From contig NZ_NEHO01000024.1 in assembly GCF_002113375.1 (NCBI RefSeq), forward strand, positions 5,471-63,293: a stretch of DNA of 57,823 bases. Reading direction: 5' to 3'. Each line of letters opens with the position of its first letter. Within the stretch, counting starts at the first letter, position 1. The stretch comes from Pseudomonas sp. R37(2017). GTDB lineage: Bacteria > Pseudomonadota > Gammaproteobacteria > Pseudomonadales > Pseudomonadaceae. Positions 17,336-25,087 of this stretch are shown here, one piece after another. The notes beneath the pieces are model-generated. The model saw only the letters and a program-made list of their open reading frames with translations. It was not told where the DNA came from and did not search any database. A program made the translations under genes and the position numbers.

Positions 17336-18216
17336 AACGCTTCGGATTTTCAAAGTTCATGCTGATTTTCGGCCTGTCGTTTATCTACCTGCCGATGCTG
17401 ATCCTGGTGATCTACTCGTTCAACGCCTCCAAGCTGGTAACGGTGTGGGGTGGCTGGTCGTTCAAGTGGTATGCCGGTTTGCTCGACAACACCCAACTGA
17501 TGGGCTCGGTGGTGCGCTCGCTGGAAATCGCCTGCTACACGGCGGTGGCGGCGGTGGCACTGGGTACACTGGCGGCATTCGTGCTGACCCGCGTTACGCG
17601 CTTCAAGGGTCGCACGCTGTTCGGTGGCCTGGTCACCGCACCGTTGGTGATGCCTGAGGTGATCACCGGTCTGTCGCTGTTGCTGTTGTTCGTGGCCATG
17701 GCGCAGTTGATCGGCTGGCCGCAGGAACGCGGCATCGTCACCATCTGGATCGCCCACACCACCTTTTGTGCTGCCTACGTGGCGGTGGTCGTCTCTTCCC
17801 GCCTTCGCGAGCTGGACCTGTCCATCGAAGAAGCGGCCATGGACCTGGGTGCGAAGCCATTCAAGGTGTTTTTCCTGATCACCATCCCGATGATCGCACC
17901 ATCACTGGCGGCCGGCGGCATGATGTCGTTCGCCCTGTCCCTGGATGACCTGGTGCTGGCGAGCTTCGTGTCCGGCCCGGGCTCCACGACCCTGCCGATG
18001 GAAGTGTTCTCGGCGGTTCGCCTGGGGGTCAAACCCGAGATCAACGCCGTGGCCAGCCTGATCCTGTTGGCGGTGTCCATCGTGACCTTCATGGTCTGGT
18101 ACTTCAGCCGCCGTGCCGAAGAAAGCCGCAAGCGGGCGATCCAGGAAGCCATGGACCAGACTGCCAGCGAATCCTGGCAACAACCGAAAAAACAAATGGC
18201 GCAAGCGACGGCCTGA
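17332..18216 (+). CDS. potI: Polyamine ABC importer permease 2 (PotI/SpuH-like)
   Basis: 294 residues, start overlapping the previous stop by 4 nt (ATGA). It has about six membrane segments. The EAA loop (EEAAMDLGAKPFKVFFLITI) lies near residues 164-183. The last 40 residues are a polar Gln/Lys-rich tail longer than in E. coli PotI (281 residues). It is the heterodimer partner of the upstream permease. The binding-protein gene follows after a REPIN, which may reduce or set apart its message. Confidence 0.9.
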   Translation: MKRFGFSKFMLIFGLSFIYLPMLILVIYSFNASKLVTVWGGWSFKWYAGLLDNTQLMGSVVRSLEIACYTAVAAVALGTLAAFVLTRVTRFKGRTLFGGLVTAPLVMPEVITGLSLLLLFVAMAQLIGWPQERGIVTIWIAHTTFCAAYVAVVVSSRLRELDLSIEEAAMDLGAKPFKVFFLITIPMIAPSLAAGGMMSFALSLDDLVLASFVSGPGSTTLPMEVFSAVRLGVKPEINAVASLILLAVSIVTFMVWYFSRRAEESRKRAIQEAMDQTASESWQQPKKQMAQATA

Positions 18217-18222
18217 GGCCCC

Positions 18223-18340
18223 CCTGTAGGAGCGAGCATGCTCGCGAAAAACTCTAGGACGCCGCGTTGATTCAGGTAGCCCGCGTCATCGTTAACGTCC
18301 ATCGCGAGCATGCCGCAAGCGGGCACCCGCTCCTACAGGG
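18223..18340. repeat. REPIN between permease and binding-protein genes
   Basis: CCCTGTAGGAGCGAGCATGC and an inverted GCGGGCACCCGCTCCTACAG variant flank about 60 bp. Within an operon such a fold often lets the downstream binding protein be expressed at a different level. Confidence 0.85.
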
Positions 18341-18391
18341 AAGCGCGCAAGCGTTAGAGCTTTTGAATAAAAGAGAAATGGAGTTGTACCG

Positions 18392-19489
18392 ATGAAAATG
18401 TTTGGCAGGACTCTGCTGACACTGTCCTTATTGGGCGCAATCGCCACCGGCGCCCAGGCCAATGACAAGGTTCTGCGCGTCTACAACTGGTCGGATTACA
18501 TTGGCCCGGACACCGTCAGGAAGTTCGAAGACGAGACCGGCATCCAGGTGACCTACGATGTGTTCGACAGCAACGAAACCCTGGAAGCGCGCCTGCTGGC
18601 GGGCAAATCCGGCTACGACATCGTCGTGCCGTCCAACAGCTTCCTGGCCAAGCAGATCAAGGCCGGCGTCTACCAGACGCTGGACAAATCGAAGCTGTCG
18701 AACTGGAAAAACCTCAACCCGGTGCTGCTGAAAAACGCCTCCGCGAGCGATCCCGAAAACGCCCATGCCATTCCGTACATGTGGGGTTCGATCGGCATCG
18801 GCTTCAACCCGCAGAAGGTCAAGGAAGTGCTCGGCGCCAACGCCCCGACCAACTCCTGGGACCTGCTGTTCAAACCGGAGTACGCCGAGAAGCTCAAAGC
18901 CTGCGGCATCAGCTTCCTCGACTCGCCGACAGAAATGATCCCGACCGCCCTGCACTACCTGGGCTACCCGGTGAACGATCAGAACAAACAGCACATCGCC
19001 GAAGCCGAGGCGCTGTTCATGAAGATTCGCCCGAACGTGGCGTACTTCCATTCGTCGAAGTACATCTCGGACCTGGCCAACGGCAACATCTGCGTCGCGG
19101 TCGGTTACTCCGGCGACGTGCTGCAGGCCAAGGCCCGCGCCCGGGAAGCCGGAGACAAGGTGAAGATCGACTACAGCATCCCGAAAGAAGGCGCCGCCAG
19201 TTTCTACGACATGCTCGCCATCCCGCGCGATGCCGCCAACGTCGAGAACGCGTACCTGTTCATGAACTTCCTGATGCGTCCCGACGTGATCGCCGACGTT
19301 ACCAACAACATCGGCTACAGCAACGCCAACGCGGCGGCCACGCCGTTGGTCGACGAAGCCATCCGCAACGATCCGGGGTCCTACCCGTCGGAAGCGGTGA
19401 TGGCCACGCTCTATGCCGTGCCGGACCAGCCGATCGCCATCCAGCGGATCATGACCCGTGGGTGGACCAAGGTGAAACTCGGTCAGTAG
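18392..19489 (+). CDS. potF: Periplasmic polyamine-binding protein (PotF/SpuD-like)
   Basis: 365 residues with a signal peptide (about 1-23, GAQA/ND). It has the PotF/SpuD landmarks: LRVYNWSDYIGPDTVRKFE (W and Y of the amine-binding pocket), DVFDSNETLEARL, DIVVPSN, and YMWGSIGIGFN. The family binds putrescine or spermidine in the periplasm and delivers it to the PotGHI complex. In P. aeruginosa SpuD prefers putrescine and SpuE spermidine; I cannot decide between them here. A 65-bp REP palindrome and then a strong terminator follow. Confidence 0.9.
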   Translation: MKMFGRTLLTLSLLGAIATGAQANDKVLRVYNWSDYIGPDTVRKFEDETGIQVTYDVFDSNETLEARLLAGKSGYDIVVPSNSFLAKQIKAGVYQTLDKSKLSNWKNLNPVLLKNASASDPENAHAIPYMWGSIGIGFNPQKVKEVLGANAPTNSWDLLFKPEYAEKLKACGISFLDSPTEMIPTALHYLGYPVNDQNKQHIAEAEALFMKIRPNVAYFHSSKYISDLANGNICVAVGYSGDVLQAKARAREAGDKVKIDYSIPKEGAASFYDMLAIPRDAANVENAYLFMNFLMRPDVIADVTNNIGYSNANAAATPLVDEAIRNDPGSYPSEAVMATLYAVPDQPIAIQRIMTRGWTKVKLGQ

Positions 19490-19504
19490 TTCACTCAAAC
19501 ACCT

Positions 19505-19569
19505 CTTCGCGAGCAGGCTCGCTCCCACAGGTACGGCATGTACCTGTGGGAGCGAGCCTGCTCGCGAAG
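19505..19569. repeat. Perfect 65-bp REP palindrome (30-bp arms, 5-nt loop)
   Basis: The arms at 19505-19534 and 19540-19569 are exact reverse complements around GGCAT. Two REP elements face each other with almost no spacer. It starts 16 bp after the potF-like stop, so it will form a long hairpin at the 3' end of that message. Confidence 0.92.
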
Positions 19570-19689
19570 GGGCCATAAGATTCAATGCAAATTTCAGCTT
19601 TACCCTTTTCCGTTCACGCAGCGCCTTACCACCGCTGCCTCTCCTGCAAGTAGAACGGCCTCGCCTGGCTCCCTCGGTTCAGGTGAATT

Positions 19690-19715
19690 TGGCGCCCTCG
19701 GGCGCCTTTTTTTTT
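19690..19715 (+). terminator. Strong terminator of the transporter operon
   Basis: GGCGCC (19691-19696), CTC-G loop and GGCGCC, followed by nine T (19707-19715). The T-run overlaps the stop codon of the convergent thpR-like gene. About 115 nt separate it from the REP palindrome; no gene was recognised in that stretch. Confidence 0.88.
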
Positions 19716-20253
19716 AGGGATCAATCAACGGCCATTCAGCCAGTGCCCGATAACGGCCCTTGTGGGACTCGAACAGGGTGAATCGATCAGCCCGCAGGAA
19801 GAACTCCGGCGGTGTCGCGGACTCTGGCACCGGTGCCCGATAGTCCCGCGCCAGGGTCAGGTGCGGACGGTATTCCCTTGGGGCTTGCTCCAGCCCGAAC
19901 GGCAACATCGCCTGTTCCAGGTCATACACCAGGCGCAGCAATGCCGGGGGTGCCTGCTGCGGCGCGAGCACCAACGCCCCTGCCCTGCGCCACACATCCA
20001 GGCGGTCCAGTTCCACCGTCAAACGTTCCCCCGGCGTGCGGATGGACGCCGCAGCCGTGCAGATATCGGGAACTTGCGCCACACCCACCGCTCCCAGAAA
20101 CTTCAGCGTCAGGTGAAAGTTGTCCGCCGGTACCGGCCGGCCGTTGCGCAGTTGCAATGCACTGCGCCACCGGGCGATATCCCGGCGCTGGGCCGGGGCG
20201 CAGTCCAGCGCGAAGAACAGACGCTTGAACGGCTCGCGGGTATCATCGTTCAT
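19714..20253 (-). CDS. thpR: RNA 2',3'-cyclic phosphodiesterase (ThpR / 2'-5' RNA ligase family)
   Basis: The ATG at 20253 has GAGGTG 6 nt upstream. The 179-residue product has the two HxTx motifs of the 2H phosphoesterase fold, in NFHLTLKFLG (about 45-54) and PHLTLARDY (about 137-145). Such enzymes open 2',3'-cyclic phosphate ends of RNA and can join 2'-5' links in vitro. It is usually a stand-alone gene; here it converges on the polyamine operon. Confidence 0.88.
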   Translation of the reverse strand: MNDDTREPFKRLFFALDCAPAQRRDIARWRSALQLRNGRPVPADNFHLTLKFLGAVGVAQVPDICTAAASIRTPGERLTVELDRLDVWRRAGALVLAPQQAPPALLRLVYDLEQAMLPFGLEQAPREYRPHLTLARDYRAPVPESATPPEFFLRADRFTLFESHKGRYRALAEWPLIDP

Positions 20254-20375
20254 GCCGCACACCTCATGGGAAGACTGCCTGAGTGTACCCAACACCCACC
20301 TGCCGGCCAGCGTATTTCTGGCGTCGCCCGGCAGGCGCGTTATAGTTCCAGCATCCCGAAATACCGGAGGGGGCC

Positions 20376-20570
20376 ATGCGACAAATCATCAGCAAAGAGC
20401 CATGGTGGGCCAGGCCGCCCGAGCCAGACCAGGATGAACTCACGCTGGAATGGGGCTGGCTGGTGCACTACAACGAAGGTGAGCCGCGCTTCGAGTTCAT
20501 CCGCGAGCGGCCGACGGACGACGAGATTCGCCAGCGCAAGAGTTGCAGGATCACCCCGACGCCGGAGTGA
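20376..20570 (+). CDS. Small acidic conserved protein of unknown function (64 aa)
   Basis: An ATG with a GGAGGG site about 6 nt upstream begins a 64-residue soluble protein. It is rich in Trp, Glu and Arg (EPWWARPPEP..., LEWGWLVHYNEGEPRFEF, ERPTDDEIRQRK). There is no signal peptide or Cys pair. I believe it is conserved in Pseudomonas but know no function. It converges with the DUF1428-type gene, with only 14 nt between the stops. Confidence 0.75.
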   Translation: MRQIISKEPWWARPPEPDQDELTLEWGWLVHYNEGEPRFEFIRERPTDDEIRQRKSCRITPTPE

Positions 20571-20584
20571 TCCCGCGTGCGGCG

Positions 20585-20938
20585 TCAGGCCTGGAGAAGT
20601 ACTTCGAACCCGCCGTAGACCATGCGCTGGCCATCGAAGGGCATAGGGTTGACGTCCGGCTTCATGCGCGGGTCCTGCATCATCTTGTCCATCCCGGCAT
20701 TGCGGGTGGCCTTGTCCGGCCAGATGATCCAGCCAAAAGCCACGGTTTCGTCTTCCTTGAGTTTCACCGACATTGGAAACGAGGTGACCTTGCCTTCGGG
20801 GACATCCTCGCCCCAGCATTCGACCACGCTCAAGGCACCGTTTTCCTTGAAGACCAAGGCGGCGATCTTGGCATGATTGATGTATTGCTCACGGTTGGCG
20901 GTGCGTACGGCAGCGATAAAACCATCGACATAAGACAT
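20585..20938 (-). CDS. DUF1428 family protein
   Basis: The ATG at 20938 has AAGGAG 7 nt upstream, favouring a 117-residue product over a longer in-frame start. It matches the DUF1428 pattern: MSYVDGFIAAV at the N-terminus, ECWGEDVPEGKVTSFP in the middle, and FGWIIWPDKATRNAGMDKMM then MPFDGQRMVYGGFEVLL at the end. The fold is a dimeric alpha-beta barrel (ferredoxin-like). No reaction is established. The lipoprotein gene upstream on the same strand ends 17 nt before this start, so they may be co-transcribed. Confidence 0.85.
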   Translation of the reverse strand: MSYVDGFIAAVRTANREQYINHAKIAALVFKENGALSVVECWGEDVPEGKVTSFPMSVKLKEDETVAFGWIIWPDKATRNAGMDKMMQDPRMKPDVNPMPFDGQRMVYGGFEVLLQA

Positions 20939-20955
20939 GAGTATTTCTCCTTGGA

Positions 20956-22020
20956 TCATTGGGTGTTCTGCTGAGTAGTCGGTTGCGCTGGCGTCCAATC
21001 GACAGTGCCTGCGCTCAAACCGACCGGCGGTTGCGTGTTGCCGCCCAGACTGCCTTCGATCTGCCCCGCCATGTAGAGCGTGCCAGCCATGACACCGGTG
21101 GTCGGGTTCTGCACCAGTTTGATCCAGGCCTTGTCGAAGGTGTTGCCCAGGCTGCTGCGGATCAGCGCCTCGCTGTCCGGCCGGTCATTGGCCTGAATGA
21201 GCGCGCGAATGCCCGCTACACCGACGGTGATCAATCCTCCAGCGAGTTTGCCCGCGGCGGCAGCCACGGCACTGGCCGCCCCGCGCGGAGCCATCTCGGC
21301 TTGCATGCGCTGGCTGGCGCGCTTGGCCACCGGCGCCATCGCGGTGTCGGTCGAACCCACGCCCCTGCCACCGCCGGCCTTATGGATTTTGTCGATCAAC
21401 GCGGCGTAGGCCGGCAAAGTGTCCAGCGATTGGGCTTGCACGATCTGGTACAACGAGGCGTCCCGTGCCGGCGGCGGCCCGAGGGCGATGGCCGGGATTT
21501 TCTGGATGCGCCCGTTGAGCTGGGCCATCGGCACACCGTGGCGGGTGGAGATTTTCTGCAGTTCTTCCTTGAGAATGTCGACGTAGAACGCCGATGCCTG
21601 GCCGAGAATCGCATCGGGGTCGATTTCCACCGCCACCGGGGCCAGGACTTTTTCCTGATAGGCTTCGAGCAGGTAGGCCGCCAGGCGCTTGGCCGAGTCG
21701 TCCTGCTCACCCTGGGCGCTGATGGTGTACCAGCTGACCTTCATCGACAGCCATTCCTGGGTCCAGTAACTGCTGAACCACGGAATGAAGTTCTCTTCGG
21801 TCAGTTCATAGACCCGCGTGCGCCAATAATCCATGGCGCCGCGGGCGTAGATTCGGGTCTGCTCGGTGGCCGATTGCGACGCGGCGACGATCTCCCGGTC
21901 CACTTGCTGCCAGGTGCTCGCGGGAACGATGACCGGCGCCACAACCACTGGCGCACGCGCAGGCGCGGCACACCCCGCCAACACCACCAGCACGGCAATG
22001 ATCAGCGAACGCAGGTTCAC
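20956..22020 (-). CDS. Lipoprotein of unknown function
   Basis: It starts with GTG at 22020 with AGGAAG about 8 nt upstream. The lipobox VVLAGC gives an acylated Cys near residue 17. The 354-residue product is largely helical, with a Trp/Tyr-rich segment (ARGAMDYWRTRVYEL...FIPWFSSYWTQEWLSMKV) and an Ala/Gly-rich hydrophobic stretch near residues 245-275. A Pro/Thr/Gln-rich tail ends it. The composition suggests an outer-membrane or periplasmic lipoprotein with a possible membrane-active helix, which is inference. It lies just upstream of the DUF1428-type gene on the same strand. Confidence 0.75.
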   Translation of the reverse strand: MNLRSLIIAVLVVLAGCAAPARAPVVVAPVIVPASTWQQVDREIVAASQSATEQTRIYARGAMDYWRTRVYELTEENFIPWFSSYWTQEWLSMKVSWYTISAQGEQDDSAKRLAAYLLEAYQEKVLAPVAVEIDPDAILGQASAFYVDILKEELQKISTRHGVPMAQLNGRIQKIPAIALGPPPARDASLYQIVQAQSLDTLPAYAALIDKIHKAGGGRGVGSTDTAMAPVAKRASQRMQAEMAPRGAASAVAAAAGKLAGGLITVGVAGIRALIQANDRPDSEALIRSSLGNTFDKAWIKLVQNPTTGVMAGTLYMAGQIEGSLGGNTQPPVGLSAGTVDWTPAQPTTQQNTQ

Positions 22021-22109
22021 GATGGCGGCTTCCTGCAGTTTGCGCCGGGCGGGATGCCCGACATGCGAAGCTTCGCTTTAAGTATAGGTGGCAGTGTTCC
22101 CGAGGCCGC

Positions 22110-22168
22110 CTTCGCGAGCAGGCTCGCTCCCACCCTGGTCGGCGGTGAATCAGTGGGAGCGAGTCGGC
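22110..22168. repeat. Degenerate REP pair
   Basis: TTCGCGAGCAGGCTCGCTCC (from 22110) and a decayed inverted partner AGTGGGAGCGAGTCGG lie upstream of the lipoprotein gene. Confidence 0.65.
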
Positions 22169-22295
22169 AGACAATGCAAATTGCACCATCACTGGCATCG
22201 ATATTCACCATCGCCGCGATTGCCTTCCGCTTGTCGACCGTCAGCGTAGGATCAATCCCAAGCCACCACGAAAGCCCGATTCGGAGGGGAATATC

Positions 22296-22388
22296 ATGCT
22301 GATCCATCTGCTGACCTGCCTGGCCCTGACGGCGCTCACATTGAGCGTGTTTGCCTGGTACGTTCTGAGCGAGGAGCAAACATCATGA
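22296..22388 (+). CDS. 30-residue single-pass membrane peptide
   Basis: This short frame has a strong ribosome-binding site (GGAGGGG, 6 nt before the ATG). It encodes 30 residues, MLIHLLTCLALTALTLSVFA then WYVLSEEQTS, a single hydrophobic helix with a short acidic tail. Its TGA overlaps the ATG of the next gene (ATGA at 22385), so the two would be translated together. I know no named family; a small membrane-protein regulator is one possibility. Conservation across genomes would decide whether it is real. Confidence 0.6.
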   Translation: MLIHLLTCLALTALTLSVFAWYVLSEEQTS

Positions 22389-22645
22389 TTCGCACCGTTA
22401 CCCTCGCCGTGCGTTTTCCGGTGTTTGGCAATAATTTCTACGCGCAGAAATTCGAGTCACGTAAAGAGTTGACTCTGATGTTCGACAAAAATTTCGAAGC
22501 ATTGCTGATCCCGGCAGCCGGTCATCACTTCAGCAACGAAGTGGTCGGGCTCAATGATCAGTTCCGTTTCTTGAATGACGTGCTGGTCGAGCACCTGCTG
22601 GATACCGAGCTGGCAAAAAGCCCGGGCCGTTCGTTCGGGTTCTGA
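22385..22645 (+). CDS. Small soluble protein coupled to the membrane peptide (86 aa)
   Basis: It starts at the ATG that overlaps the stop of the 30-codon gene. The 86-residue product is soluble with strand-like FPVFGNNFYAQKF followed by helices (FDKNFEALLIP, LNDQFRFLNDVLVEHLL). There is no signal peptide, Cys or catalytic motif. It is not recognised. The coupled start suggests that it acts with the membrane peptide upstream. Confidence 0.7.
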   Translation: MIRTVTLAVRFPVFGNNFYAQKFESRKELTLMFDKNFEALLIPAAGHHFSNEVVGLNDQFRFLNDVLVEHLLDTELAKSPGRSFGF

Positions 22646-22683
22646 CAACGACCGCCGGTCGCCCGGACACGGACGGGAACCGC

Positions 22684-22920
22684 TCACAACGTGCGCTGGC
22701 TATTGCCAATCCCCTTGGCAATATCGATCCCCCAATCCATCGCCGCTTCCATGTCCAGCATATGCGGGCGTGGATCGTGGTTTTCATCGATGGCGGTGCC
22801 GTCGGGCCGATAGACGCCGATGAACATGCCCAGCGAACCGTCTTTCAGTATCTCGGCCTTGACTTTGATATTGCATCCGTTCGATAGCGTTTCCTTGTGC
22901 TCCATATGGCGCTCGGTCAT
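22684..22920 (-). CDS. Small conserved protein of unknown function (78 aa)
   Basis: The ATG at 22920 has GGGGAGG about 9 nt upstream, so the longer frame is not used. The 78-residue product is soluble: an N-terminal beta part (NIKVKAEILKDGSLGMFIGVY) and a C-terminal helix (DMEAAMDWGIDIAKGIG). It resembles small Pseudomonas proteins of about this size that lack a function. It is convergent with the 86-aa gene. Confidence 0.7.
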   Translation of the reverse strand: MTERHMEHKETLSNGCNIKVKAEILKDGSLGMFIGVYRPDGTAIDENHDPRPHMLDMEAAMDWGIDIAKGIGNSQRTL

Positions 22921-23099
22921 GGCTGCGTTCCTCCCCTCGCTGGATTCAAACCCTACCCGCCATGCTAGCTCAGCCCCCGCAAATGCGCCGAGCCGCTGGA
23001 CCGGAGGCCGGCCCTGCCAGTGTCGCAATGCCACCTATACTTAAGACCACCTCCCCCCAAGGGATCTGCACGTCCCACAATAGAAAGCAGAGGTGGAAC

Positions 23100-24863
23100 A
23101 TGGTCTGGCAGCAAGTCTACGATCCGTTCGGCAACCCGGTGCTTTCAACGCTCATGGCGGCTTTGCCGGTGGTGGTGATGCTGGCGTCCCTCGCATTTTT
23201 CCATGTCAAGGCACACCTGGCGGCGTTGCTCGCCCTGGCCTCGGCGTTGCTGATCGCGATCTTCGCCTTCGGCATGCCGGCGAACATGGCAGGTACGGCG
23301 GCGCTGTTCGGTGCAGCCAATGGCCTGCTGCCGATTGGCTGGATCGTGTTGAACATCATCTTCCTGCACCGCCTGACCACCGAGAACGGTTCGTTCAAAG
23401 TGCTGCAAGACTCCCTGGCGCGCATCACCGATGACCGGCGCCTGCAATTGCTCCTGATCGCGTTCTGCTTCGGTGCGTTTTTCGAAGGCGCGGCCGGTTT
23501 CGGTACGCCGGTGGCGGTGACCGGGGCGATTCTGATCGGGCTGGGGTTCTCGCCGCTCGCCGCCTCGGGGCTGGCGCTGATCGCCAATACCGCCCCCGTG
23601 GCGTTCGGTGCCCTCGGCACGCCGATCATCACCCTGGCCAAGGTCACCGGGCTGGATGAAATGGAGCTGTCGATGATGGTCGGCCGGCAGCTGCCGTTCT
23701 TCTCGGTGCTGGTGCCGTTCTGGCTGATCTGGGCCTTTGCCGGCTGGCGCAAGATGCTGGAAATCTGGCCGGCGATCCTGGTGGCCGGGGTCAGTTTCGC
23801 CGTGCCGCAGTTCCTCGTGTCGAACTATCACGGGCCGATGCTGGTGGACGTGATCGCCGCGCTGATTTCCATGGCCTGCCTGGCCGGTTTCCTCAAGGTC
23901 TGGAAACCGGCCACGGTACACACTTCCGCGGCACTGTCGGGCCGGGTCGACAACTCGAAGATCGACGCCGAGCACGACGAAAAGCCCGTACCCACTGCAA
24001 CCTTCGCCAACGAGGCGAAACCGGCGGTCATGCGCGCATGGATGCCGTGGATCATCCTCACGATCTTCGTGTTCATCTGGGGCACCCAGGGCTTCAAGAA
24101 CACCTTCGACACCCGCCCGGCGATCGATCCGCAAACCAGCTCGGCCAAACTCGACCCTCAGGGCAAACCACTGCGCGAGGCCAACCCGGTGTTCGCGCCG
24201 GTCGTGACCTTCACCACCCTGCACTTGCAGGTCGAAAAAGTCCCGCCCGTGGTGCCTGCGCCGAAAACCGAAGAGGCGGTCTACAAGTTCACCTGGTTCA
24301 CCGCCACCGGCAGCGGCATCCTGCTGGCGGCGATTGTCGGCGGCCTGCTGATGGGCTACTCGATCCCGCAACTGATTCGCCAGTACCTGCGCACCCTGTG
24401 GGTGGTGCGTTACTCGCTGATCACCATTGCGGCGATGCTCGCATTGGGCTTCCTCACACGCTACTCCGGCCTGGATGCGACCATGGGCCTGGCCTTCGCC
24501 GCGACGGGCATTTTCTACCCGATGTTCGGCACCCTGCTCGGCTGGCTCGGCGTGGCGCTGACCGGCTCGGACACCGCGTCCAACGTGCTGTTCGGCGGTT
24601 TGCAGCGGGTGACCTCCGAGCAGTTGGGCATCAGCCCGGTGTTGATGGCCGCCGCCAACAGTTCCGGCGGGGTCATGGGCAAGATGGTCGATGCCCAATC
24701 GATCGTGGTCGCCTCCACCGCTACCCGCTGGTACGGCCATGAAGGGGAAATCCTGCGCTACGTGTTCTTCCACTCGATTGTGCTGGCGATCCTGGTCGGC
24801 GGGCTGGTGACATTGCAGGCGTATGTCGCACCGTTCAGCCACATGGTGGTGGGCGGCCATTGA
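23100..24863 (+). CDS. L-lactate/glycolate permease (LldP/GlcA family)
   Basis: The ATG at 23100 follows GAGGTGG closely. The 587-residue product has about 12-14 hydrophobic segments and family motifs such as FCFGAFFEGAAGFGTPVAVT, IANTAPVAFGALGTPI and GVALTGSDTASNVLFGGLQ. A large non-membrane insert occupies about residues 345-395. It is a proton symporter for 2-hydroxy acids. The following genes are glcDEFG, so glycolate is the likely substrate here (GlcA role). Lactate remains possible, since the family carries both. A REPIN separates it from glcD. Confidence 0.87.
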   Translation: MVWQQVYDPFGNPVLSTLMAALPVVVMLASLAFFHVKAHLAALLALASALLIAIFAFGMPANMAGTAALFGAANGLLPIGWIVLNIIFLHRLTTENGSFKVLQDSLARITDDRRLQLLLIAFCFGAFFEGAAGFGTPVAVTGAILIGLGFSPLAASGLALIANTAPVAFGALGTPIITLAKVTGLDEMELSMMVGRQLPFFSVLVPFWLIWAFAGWRKMLEIWPAILVAGVSFAVPQFLVSNYHGPMLVDVIAALISMACLAGFLKVWKPATVHTSAALSGRVDNSKIDAEHDEKPVPTATFANEAKPAVMRAWMPWIILTIFVFIWGTQGFKNTFDTRPAIDPQTSSAKLDPQGKPLREANPVFAPVVTFTTLHLQVEKVPPVVPAPKTEEAVYKFTWFTATGSGILLAAIVGGLLMGYSIPQLIRQYLRTLWVVRYSLITIAAMLALGFLTRYSGLDATMGLAFAATGIFYPMFGTLLGWLGVALTGSDTASNVLFGGLQRVTSEQLGISPVLMAAANSSGGVMGKMVDAQSIVVASTATRWYGHEGEILRYVFFHSIVLAILVGGLVTLQAYVAPFSHMVVGGH

Positions 24864-24898
24864 ATCGAGTGCAAGCGTTATCTGCTTGAACCTGATTC

Positions 24899-24991
24899 CT
24901 GTGGGAGCGAGCCTGCTCGCGATGGCGGAGTGTCATTCAACATAAATGTCGAATGGTCTGCCGCTATCGCGAGCAGGCTCGCTCCCACAGT
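24899..24991. repeat. REPIN between permease and glcD
   Basis: CTGTGGGAGCGAGCCTGCTC and inverted GAGCAGGCTCGCTCCCACAG flank about 45 bp. Confidence 0.85.
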
Positions 24992-25087
24992 GGATGGTGG
25001 TAGTCGAACAGACAACGATCCCATGGACAGCCGAGCCTGATAGGCCAATGATGAAAGTCAGTGGCCTCCAGCGAGAATCGTGATCCC

